7,431 nt of DNA from Chloroflexota bacterium (GTDB lineage: Bacteria; Chloroflexota; Anaerolineae; Anaerolineales; Villigracilaceae), in assembly GCA_021796155.1 (NCBI GenBank), contig JAJYOO010000107.1, positions 1 to 7,431 on the forward strand, given 5' to 3'. Below the pieces are notes generated by a model. The model was not told the DNA's origin, made no database searches, and worked only from the letters and a program-made list of their open reading frames with translations. Positions 1 through 5,668 of the stretch are shown one piece after another; the stretch's first letter is position 1, and the number at the start of each line of letters is the position of its first letter. The position numbers and the translations under genes are program-made.

Positions 1-655
1 GTTCAGTCGTTTCATTATTGAAATTGTCAATCCAAATTCCTGAAAGGCCCATCAGCACGATGCAGACAACCAAGGAAATCAATTTCCCGCCCGATGAATT
101 GGAGAAGACTGCCGATTCAGTTAACATGGGCTGCAGGAGGCCGACCAATGAACCAAAAATCAACGCCAGAGCCAAACTGAGTCCGAAGCGATATTGGAAG
201 TCGGGGTAATATACGTAATTCAATAAACCCTTAAGGTCTGGTCTTAGCCATGTGGTCAGACTTGGCGCGAATGAGAAGGGAATTACCAGGCTCAACCATG
301 CGAATAAAGCCAAGGGTATCAACCAGGTTAAGAACGTCGCATATACTTTTTCAAATTGAGCAGAGAGTCTCCCGGCCAATGCGCCCACTAAAATGCAGAT
401 AATGGCTCCGACGATGAATTTCAACCAGGGAAAAAGGGCATGCGCCTGGCTCAGGGAATAATCGTCAAAGCCCCACACGGCGACAGCAAAAGCCAGCCCT
501 GCAATTGCTCCATAGAGCAAACCGTAATTGTGTTTTGCCGATCTCACTTTTTCCAAGGCAACCGGATCCCTAGTTTGTTTTAGGAGAGACTGCATATTGA
601 GTGGATTCTGTTGATCGTGGTTTAGCGAAGTGCTTGTATTTTGAATGTTGTTCAT
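1..655 (-). CDS. Multi-pass membrane protein of unknown function, 3'-truncated by the window edge
   Basis: My own translation of the minus strand from ATG at 655 is open for 218 codons to the window edge, with no stop, so the C-terminus is missing. The first 40 or so residues are polar and probably cytoplasmic. Hydrophobic segments follow at about 43-62, 75-96, 104-130, 154-178 and 190-208, giving at least five membrane helices. Small-residue motifs such as GAIAGLAFAVAVWG and VGALAGRL support tightly packed helices. The start is decided by a strong Shine-Dalgarno sequence, GAGAGGG, about 7 nt upstream and overlapping the TGA of the preceding protease gene. Only 12 bp separate the two genes, so they are very likely one transcript and translationally coupled. 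A Met at residue 21 is a weaker alternative start because it lacks such a site. I recognise no family and no catalytic motif. Substrate or partner of the upstream protease is one possible role, inferred only from adjacency. Confidence 0.8.
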   Translation of the reverse strand, partial: MNNIQNTSTSLNHDQQNPLNMQSLLKQTRDPVALEKVRSAKHNYGLLYGAIAGLAFAVAVWGFDDYSLSQAHALFPWLKFIVGAIICILVGALAGRLSAQFEKVYATFLTWLIPLALFAWLSLVIPFSFAPSLTTWLRPDLKGLLNYVYYPDFQYRFGLSLALALIFGSLVGLLQPMLTESAVFSNSSGGKLISLVVCIVLMGLSGIWIDNFNNETTE

Positions 656-667
656 TTTTGTGCCCTC

Positions 668-1642
668 TCATGCCCTGACGCGCGGTGACAACATCAACAA
701 TTGGTTTCGCAGGGATTGGATGATCGCTGTATTGCCGCGTTCATCACCAAGCTTTTGCAGTTGTTCCTTCTTGTGGGCCAACTCGCCGCACGTTTGATAA
801 AAGCGGACAGCGGTAAAACCGCCTGTGAAAAGCGCAGTGCTCATGGTCAACGGGGAGAGCGAATGTTGGTATTGCGCCTGTGAGATCACACCCGACGCGA
901 CTTCTGCCATCAGTTGTCTTTTCAGCAACATGCGTTCGCGTGCAATCACGATGATGATGAAAACAGCCATCATGAACCAGCCTGACCAATCCGCCAGGCT
1001 GCCGATGATGAAGCCTCCCATGCCGCCGATCAGATCGCCAAAGCTGTTGTGGAATGCATGAGCAAAAACCGCAAAGCCGTAGCCCATCGGGATGGCGATG
1101 ATCTTGACGAGGATATTCTTGTTCATGCGCGCAATGGCGATTCCGATTCCGGTGAAGGCCGTGAAGAAAGGATGCTGCCACGCCACCACAACGTCACGGA
1201 TGAAGACCAGTTGCCACAGTCCATTCCAGCCTCCTTCGACGTAGCCGTGCCCGTAAATGTATAAGACGTTTTCCGTGGCGGCAAAGCCAAGCGCCGCGAT
1301 GGCAGCGTAAATGATTCCATCGAGGATGGAATCGAATTCGTCTCGGAAGAAGAGAAAAATGATCAGCACCGCGAAGCCTTTTAGCCCCTCCTCCACAAAC
1401 GGGGCGACCAGCGACGCGGTGGCTTGGTCGGCAATATTGCCGGAGCCGGTCAGGGCATAAATCCCGATCCCAAAAACTGTGTTGATCACGAACGCGCCGC
1501 CCGCTGCGACCACCGCGCCCCAAAAGAATGTTGCGCCCAAAAGGATCAGCGGTTCTTTTTCGTAGCGGTCAAGCCAGTAGACGAACGCGGCCATCAAAAA
1601 GACCGGGACGAACGAAAAGAATAAGGAAACTAGAAATGCCAT
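668..1642 (-). CDS. PrsW-family intramembrane glutamic protease
   Basis: This 324-residue integral membrane protein belongs to the PrsW family (related to the CAAX-protease/ABI superfamily), whose Bacillus member cleaves an anti-sigma factor in the membrane. Visible family motifs in order are YEKEP at 27-31 after the first helix, the EExxK signature in FVEEGLKG (Glu84, Glu85, Lys88), DGIIYA at 108-113, GFAATEN with Glu124, a His at 157 (QHPFF), and HAFHN with His195 and His198. The paired Glu, Glu124 and the later His are the expected active-site elements. About eight hydrophobic segments lie between residues 1 and 236. Residues 237-324 form a soluble, partly helical tail absent from minimal PrsW proteins. 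The ATG start has GGAG spaced 5 nt upstream and its own promoter at 1675-1702. The substrate is unknown: no sigma/anti-sigma pair is in the window. The downstream membrane protein is probably co-transcribed. Confidence 0.9.
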   Translation of the reverse strand: MAFLVSLFFSFVPVFLMAAFVYWLDRYEKEPLILLGATFFWGAVVAAGGAFVINTVFGIGIYALTGSGNIADQATASLVAPFVEEGLKGFAVLIIFLFFRDEFDSILDGIIYAAIAALGFAATENVLYIYGHGYVEGGWNGLWQLVFIRDVVVAWQHPFFTAFTGIGIAIARMNKNILVKIIAIPMGYGFAVFAHAFHNSFGDLIGGMGGFIIGSLADWSGWFMMAVFIIIVIARERMLLKRQLMAEVASGVISQAQYQHSLSPLTMSTALFTGGFTAVRFYQTCGELAHKKEQLQKLGDERGNTAIIQSLRNQLLMLSPRVRA

Positions 1643-1674
1643 TCTTGCTCCAAAGAAAAACGAGTTGCGAGGAA

Positions 1675-1702
1675 AGTATACGAATTACCGCTTAAAAATC
1701 AA
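1675..1702 (-). promoter_or_regulatory. Sigma70-like promoter for the PrsW-family gene
   Basis: Read on the minus strand, TTGATT (1697-1702) and TATACT (1675-1680) are separated by 16 bp, close to the -35/-10 consensus. Transcription would begin near 1668, giving a leader of about 25 nt that contains the GGAG ribosome-binding site. It lies in the 124-bp gap after the cyclase gene, so the protease and membrane-protein pair can be expressed independently of the upstream genes. Confidence 0.6.
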
Positions 1703-1713
1703 GTGAGTTCTGT

Positions 1714-1738
1714 CCGTTAATCGCGATACGCTCAACGG
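1714..1738. repeat. Imperfect inverted repeat between cyclase and protease genes
   Basis: Outer arms CCGTT (1714-1718) and AACGG (1734-1738) are perfect, and pairing continues inward imperfectly to a CG pair around a 5-nt loop. It starts 28 bp beyond the cyclase stop codon and ends 11 bp upstream of the -35 hexamer of the protease promoter. No T-run follows, so an intrinsic terminator is poorly supported. A binding site for a regulator of the protease promoter is the alternative. Confidence 0.3.
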
Positions 1739-1766
1739 TAATCCCCAATGCGGCGGATCGAATGTC

Positions 1767-3599
1767 TTATTGTGACCGAAGTCCAAGCACCTTATAGACT
1801 TTGACCGGCTCGCTTCTGCCTTTGACAATGACCGAGTCTGCGAATTCGGTCTCGAACTCATCCTTCACCTGCTCGTACGTGCTTTCGCTGATGAGGATCG
1901 GCCATTGATAGGTCTTGGTCAAATCCTGCAAACGCGAAGCGAGGTTGGCATTATCGCCGATGATCGTGTAATTGATGCGCTGGGCCGAGCCGAGCAGACC
2001 AACGAAGACTTCGCCGGAATTGATCCCAATTCCAATTTCAATATGACGAGGGGTTCCCTGCTGTTCCCAGGATTTATGTAAATCCGCCAGTGCGGAGCGC
2101 ATCTCGAATGCTGTGCGGACTGCGCGCAGGGCATGATCGTCATGGACGACCGGCTCACCGAAGAAAGCGACAATGGCGTCGCCTTCATATTTGTCAACGG
2201 TCCCGTCATTCTTCTCGATGACTTTTGTCATTGCTTCGAGATAAGGATTCAGAACAGATACAACTTCCTCCGGCGACATTTTTTCGGAAAGCGTGGTGAA
2301 GCCGCGAATATCAGAAAAGAGAATGCTCAAATTCGCACGTTTGTTAAGCGAATAAATGTCACGCGTGGCAATCAGCTGATCCACCATCTCAGGCGAAATG
2401 AAACGACTGAACAGATTCCGGACGCGGCGTTTTTCCAGTTCCTGCGTGACTGATTGTCCAAGGGTCGGCAACGTTACGCCGATGAATAACATGATTTGCG
2501 GCGCGACAATTGGGATATACAATCCCTTCGCGATAAAAGCCAGATAGGTAATGATTGCATATAAAATCATTGCACCTGCCATGACGGCAAGGGTCAATGA
2601 AGGCCGTTGGATGCGCGAAATAAAACCTGCCGCAAAAGCCATCGCAAGGATGATGAGCAAATCCAACCACGGCGGTGTCTCGGTCAGATAATTACCGGTG
2701 ATAAGTGTGTCAATTGCATTGGCGACAAGCTCGACACCGGCAGTTGGCTGCTGCGATGAGAAAGGCGTTGCATAAACGTCATGCAATGTAATCGTCGTGG
2801 CGCCGATCAGAACGATCTTGTTTTTGAACGCGTTTGGATTTTCTGTCAGCACGTCACCCAGCGCGACTTGATACGCTGAATAGGTTGGATATGTTCCCGC
2901 TGGCCCATTGAAGTTAACCAGCAATGAGCCGTTGTGCAGTGGCACTGTTTTGCCGTTGAATGTCAGGTCGTGGGTATTGGAAATTGATGGCGGATCAACG
3001 TTAAGGTATTGTGCCGCGGTCTGGAAAGCCCAGTTGAAATAAACCTGGTTGCCGTCGGTATCAAAAGCTTGTATGCTGCGCGTGATGGCATCGCTATCCT
3101 GAACAATCGTGGTGATACCTATTGCTTTCAGCGAACCGCGGATTGGCGGCACTGGCAGGTTCAGCGAAATCATGCCCGGCTGTGGGTGAAGCACTTCCAT
3201 ATCTGAGACAGAAGACCGTGATTGACTCAATGCCTGAGCCAATGCCGCGTCGCCGCCTGGATCCTTACCAGCCTCCGTTAAAAAGATATCAACGCCGACC
3301 ACTTTCGCTCCGCCTTTGTTGATCTCATCCACGATTTGAGCCAGATACGTGCGCGGCCACGGCCATTCATATTTGGTCCCCTGGAAGGACGCGTCATCAA
3401 TAGCGACGATTACGATGTCTCCCGATGTTGGGCGGACGCCGCGCAGGCGCATCATCGCGTCCCGGCTACCCAATTCCAAATTTCCAAGCGGCGTGCTGAC
3501 ATTTGGAAATCTCGATGCCAACTGGAGTGCTAATAACACAATCGCGGTAATGGCGATCAAAACAAAACGGAGACGAGAAGTGATTGTTAGCAGTTTCAT
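1767..3599 (-). CDS. CHASE2-domain class III adenylate cyclase
   Basis: This 610-residue membrane-bound sensor enzyme is predicted to make cAMP from ATP. Layout: one N-terminal helix (about 11-29), an extracytoplasmic CHASE2 domain (about 35-308, with DIVIVAIDDASF and VVGVDIFL near its start and KIVLIGAT near 261-267), three helices (about 312-328, 335-357, 361-382), a short linker (RNLFSRFISPEMVDQL), and the catalytic domain (about 421-606). All canonical class III residues are present: metal-binding Asp430 (FSDIRGF) and Asp474 (KYEGDAIVAFFG), adenine-selecting Lys470 and Thr545 (YTIIGD), and transition-state Asn552 and Arg556 (ANLASRL). The Lys/Thr pair favours ATP over GTP. The ATG is followed by a positively charged start and the first helix, but no clear Shine-Dalgarno precedes it, only a 10-bp palindrome. 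It lies 64 bp after the FecR-domain lipoprotein gene, probably in the same transcript. The CHASE2 ligand is unknown. Confidence 0.93.
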   Translation of the reverse strand: MKLLTITSRLRFVLIAITAIVLLALQLASRFPNVSTPLGNLELGSRDAMMRLRGVRPTSGDIVIVAIDDASFQGTKYEWPWPRTYLAQIVDEINKGGAKVVGVDIFLTEAGKDPGGDAALAQALSQSRSSVSDMEVLHPQPGMISLNLPVPPIRGSLKAIGITTIVQDSDAITRSIQAFDTDGNQVYFNWAFQTAAQYLNVDPPSISNTHDLTFNGKTVPLHNGSLLVNFNGPAGTYPTYSAYQVALGDVLTENPNAFKNKIVLIGATTITLHDVYATPFSSQQPTAGVELVANAIDTLITGNYLTETPPWLDLLIILAMAFAAGFISRIQRPSLTLAVMAGAMILYAIITYLAFIAKGLYIPIVAPQIMLFIGVTLPTLGQSVTQELEKRRVRNLFSRFISPEMVDQLIATRDIYSLNKRANLSILFSDIRGFTTLSEKMSPEEVVSVLNPYLEAMTKVIEKNDGTVDKYEGDAIVAFFGEPVVHDDHALRAVRTAFEMRSALADLHKSWEQQGTPRHIEIGIGINSGEVFVGLLGSAQRINYTIIGDNANLASRLQDLTKTYQWPILISESTYEQVKDEFETEFADSVIVKGRSEPVKVYKVLGLRSQ

Positions 3600-3608
3600 T
3601 TTTTGGCG

Positions 3609-3618
3609 AGAGCGCTCT
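3609..3618. repeat. 10-bp perfect palindrome just upstream of the cyclase start
   Basis: AGAGCGCTCT is fully self-complementary and sits 9 to 18 bases before the cyclase ATG, where a ribosome-binding site would be expected. No GGAGG-like sequence is visible in this leader. It could be a protein-binding site or a chance palindrome. Nothing else in the 64-bp gap (3600-3663) looks like a convincing promoter or terminator. Confidence 0.25.
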
Positions 3619-3663
3619 GAAATTCTTTTTGTCTATGGTCGTTTTTGTTTTACGGAACGTGTT

Positions 3664-4875
3664 CTAGCAAGGGCACCAAGGGGCACAATAGTTCTGTTGG
3701 AGTTGACAATAACACGGCGAGCTCGGGTCCTGTCCGTTTTGAGCATCACATACCAGCGGAGGTTGTGTCGCTGGCGGCTGCGTAGCCGGGACCAGATGCG
3801 GCCTCAACGTTGGCTTTACATATTGCAGCTTCGAGAATGAAGATTCGCTTGTTTGGCAAATTGGGTTGCCCGTGTTGTCATACGCCGTCACGTTCCATGA
3901 ATAGGAACCGCCTTCCGGCATGGACTCGGTATAGCGCGTGATGCTGGTATCACTCGTATAAAATGAAACACTTGCTCCGTTGGGATAAATGATGGTGAGC
4001 TTATATGAACTGGCTCCTTGTTTTGTATCCCATGAAAAAGTGGCTGGACCCACCGGATCGAGATTCGAACCCGTGCTCGGGCTTGTAATATTGAGACAAC
4101 TGTTACTCGTCGAGCCGTTGGATGATGTAGCCGTGGGTGGGACAGGCGTGGAAGTGGTAGCGGGCGATTCTGTAGACGGCGGTGCCAGGGCGGTCAACGT
4201 CGCGTATGCATCGTTAATCAACGGCAGGACTTCGGGATTTTCGTTCAGCCAGTTTTGATAATCTTCCGGTGTCATGGAACCAATGATCGGGGCGGTGCAT
4301 TGTCCTGTGGTTGCATCGCAATGGAACAGAGTCGTTTGCTGCCCGCTTCCAAAGTTGGCACTTCCGGCTCCATTGCTCGCGCCGCAATCGCCTTCCAGGC
4401 AGGTGACGTAGACATTTAGCGTGGTCGGATCAACATAGACTGACAAATACGAGCCGCGCACGGAAGCCACTCCCGACGGGGTATCAACATTCAAACTTCC
4501 GCCTTTGAGGATGACAAAAATACGGCCAAGCGTCAAACTGATTTGAGTAGATAAACTTCCATTGCTTGGCTGGTTTGAAACGAGCATAAATGTCGAGGAT
4601 GGAGAAACCCGGATAATGGTCCCCGTTGAAAGGTCAAGCCGGGAGCGGCCATCGTCGCCGGTCTGGATCGAACCATTTTGTTGCAATGTCATTCCCACAG
4701 ATGCCATAGTGAAATTATTCGCGCCGGGCTGCTTGATATCAACCTTCCCGCTCAATTCCTTTAGCGCAGCGGTCAGCGTCAATGCTGGAGAAGTTGGTTT
4801 TGTTTGACATGCTTGAAGAAGAATTACAAAGACTAATATCAAGCAGAGCAAAAGGCGATTGTGTTTGGCAGGCAT
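3664..4875 (-). CDS. FecR-domain lipoprotein with Ig-like domain and Cys-rich tail
   Basis: This 403-residue protein begins with a lipoprotein signal: Arg/Lys residues, a hydrophobic core and the lipobox LQAC, so Cys23 should be lipidated and the mature protein held on the outer face of the membrane. Residues about 40-150 match a FecR domain (GSIQTGDDGRSRLDLSTGT, then TPSGVASVRGS at 132-142). Residues 198-230 are a helical segment. Residues 232-258 are a Pro/Thr/Ser linker. Residues 260-348 resemble an Ig/fibronectin-like beta domain (ATFSWDTKQGASSYKLTI; YSWNVTAYD). After a second Pro-rich stretch the last 28 residues hold six Cys (376, 388, 390, 397, 401, 403). Cys159/164 and Cys186/193 may form further disulfides. 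AGAGGA 6 nt before the ATG fixes the start. Unlike classical FecR there is no cytoplasmic anti-sigma domain and no FecI-type sigma gene nearby. The next gene encodes a CHASE2 cyclase, so a joint sensing role is plausible but inferred. Confidence 0.88.
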   Translation of the reverse strand: MPAKHNRLLLCLILVFVILLQACQTKPTSPALTLTAALKELSGKVDIKQPGANNFTMASVGMTLQQNGSIQTGDDGRSRLDLSTGTIIRVSPSSTFMLVSNQPSNGSLSTQISLTLGRIFVILKGGSLNVDTPSGVASVRGSYLSVYVDPTTLNVYVTCLEGDCGASNGAGSANFGSGQQTTLFHCDATTGQCTAPIIGSMTPEDYQNWLNENPEVLPLINDAYATLTALAPPSTESPATTSTPVPPTATSSNGSTSNSCLNITSPSTGSNLDPVGPATFSWDTKQGASSYKLTIIYPNGASVSFYTSDTSITRYTESMPEGGSYSWNVTAYDNTGNPICQTSESSFSKLQYVKPTLRPHLVPATQPPATQPPLVCDAQNGQDPSSPCYCQLQQNYCAPWCPC

Positions 4876-4890
4876 GTTCTTTCCTCTTTC

Positions 4891-4966
4891 TGCTTACTAA
4901 ACTGCGCGCGAAACGGTTCATCTTAAGTAAGCAATGGTGGTTCGCCCCACGAAGAGATGAATCTCT
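4891..4966 (-). promoter_or_regulatory. Inverted repeats in the leader of the FecR lipoprotein gene
   Basis: The leader holds several potential hairpins. TGCTTACT (4891-4898) pairs perfectly with AGTAAGCA (4926-4933), ending 3 nt before the ribosome-binding site. AGAGAT (4953-4958) pairs with ATCTCT (4961-4966) around 2 nt. A GTGG/CCAC hairpin lies between them. The arrangement could regulate translation initiation, but no known riboswitch class is recognisable. Confidence 0.3.
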
Positions 4967-4990
4967 CCTTTCGGCAACGGCCGATGAAAA

Positions 4991-5019
4991 ATTCTACCAT
5001 GCTTACGCTCAAATTTGAG
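4991..5019 (-). promoter_or_regulatory. Candidate extended -10 promoter with an overlapping palindromic operator
   Basis: On the minus strand TGG-TAGAAT (4991-4999) matches an extended -10 element (TGn plus five of six TATAAT positions). No good -35 hexamer is present. Instead the perfect 12-bp palindrome CTCAAATTTGAG (5008-5019) lies where the -35 region would be, suggesting a regulator-binding site. Weaker symmetry extends the repeat to 5001-5026. Initiation near 4984 would give a leader of about 108 nt for the FecR-domain lipoprotein and cyclase genes. This is motif matching only. Confidence 0.35.
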
Positions 5020-5026
5020 TGAAGGC

Positions 5027-5668
5027 TTATAGCAAGCTGTGCGCCGCTGTCAAATTTTTGAAGATCAGGTTGGATCTTTCCACTTGCGCCTTTTCGATGG
5101 GAATCCCCAGCGCATCTAAAACTTCATCGGGTCGCCCCGTTGCGCCCTCGCGCGCGGCAAGCCGCATTCGGATTTTATTCTCTGAGACGAGTTCAAGCTC
5201 TTCAATAAGCGGACGCAGATCATATGGTTTGCCGCGGCGTTCGCGTGGAATGGATTCGCTTTCCAACAATTCATCCATCTTTCGCTTCAATGCGGACCCG
5301 TCGCTTGCTTCCGTTAAAGTGGCTTCATACTCCGCTGAAATAACTTGCGTTTGCAAGGATGGCTCGCGTTCATCAACGGATTCCACTTTTACGATTCCAA
5401 TGCCCGATGGCATGGCAGATTGCAGACGCGCGGGCAAATTAGCCGGGTCAATATCTTCGTTGAGGCGCAAATCAACAACTTCACAATGAGATGAAATTCC
5501 GAGCGGAAGGGGAGAGGCGAGATTGATTTTCGGCTGAGGATGAAATCCTTGCGTGTACGCCAGCGGAAGCCCCGCGCGACGCGTAGCGCGTTCCCAAATC
5601 GTATGCAGGTCGAGATTGCCGATATATTTCAACGCCCCCGTTTTGGAAAATGTGATTCTGATTCGCAT
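5027..5668 (-). CDS. DUF2344 (TIGR03936-type) radical SAM-associated protein
   Basis: This 213-residue soluble protein matches the DUF2344 family, found next to or fused with TIGR03960-type radical SAM proteins. The molecular function is not established. The family core is at the N-terminus: RITFSKTGALKYIGNLDL (3-20), then TRRAGLPLAYTQGFHPQPK around 29-47 and INLASPLPLG at 48-57. YDLRPLIEEL (149-158) and a GATGRPDEVLDALG block (175-188) follow near the C-terminus. I place the start at ATG 5668, where family members begin (MRIRITF), instead of the TTG one codon earlier. The upstream gene's stop and this ATG share one base (TGATG), so translation is probably coupled. No Shine-Dalgarno is visible because the heptamer repeat array occupies that position. 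The length is normal for the family. Close coupling implies it works on the same substrate or complex as the radical SAM protein. Confidence 0.9.
   Translation of the reverse strand: MRIRITFSKTGALKYIGNLDLHTIWERATRRAGLPLAYTQGFHPQPKINLASPLPLGISSHCEVVDLRLNEDIDPANLPARLQSAMPSGIGIVKVESVDEREPSLQTQVISAEYEATLTEASDGSALKRKMDELLESESIPRERRGKPYDLRPLIEELELVSENKIRMRLAAREGATGRPDEVLDALGIPIEKAQVERSNLIFKNLTAAHSLL

Noticed and set aside
744..1181. Minus-strand open frame of 145 codons in another frame of the protease gene
   Set aside because: Its His/Arg-rich, low-complexity product is typical of an out-of-frame shadow of the PrsW-family gene.
1767..3599. Guanylate cyclase or degenerate, inactive cyclase
   Set aside because: Lys470 and Thr545 are the adenine-selecting pair, and both metal Asp plus the Asn/Arg pair are intact.
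3349..3840. Plus-strand open frame of 163 codons
   Set aside because: It lies antisense across the cyclase start and the lipoprotein 3' end, has no family features and is biased composition; the opposite strand genes are secure.
3664..4875. Classical FecR anti-sigma regulator with FecI partner
   Set aside because: The protein starts with a lipoprotein signal and has no cytoplasmic domain, and no ECF sigma factor gene lies in the window.
4991..5026. Intrinsic terminator right after the DUF2344 stop
   Set aside because: The palindrome has an AT core with no room for a loop, several mismatches further out, and the T-run lies about 9 nt downstream. An operator fits better.
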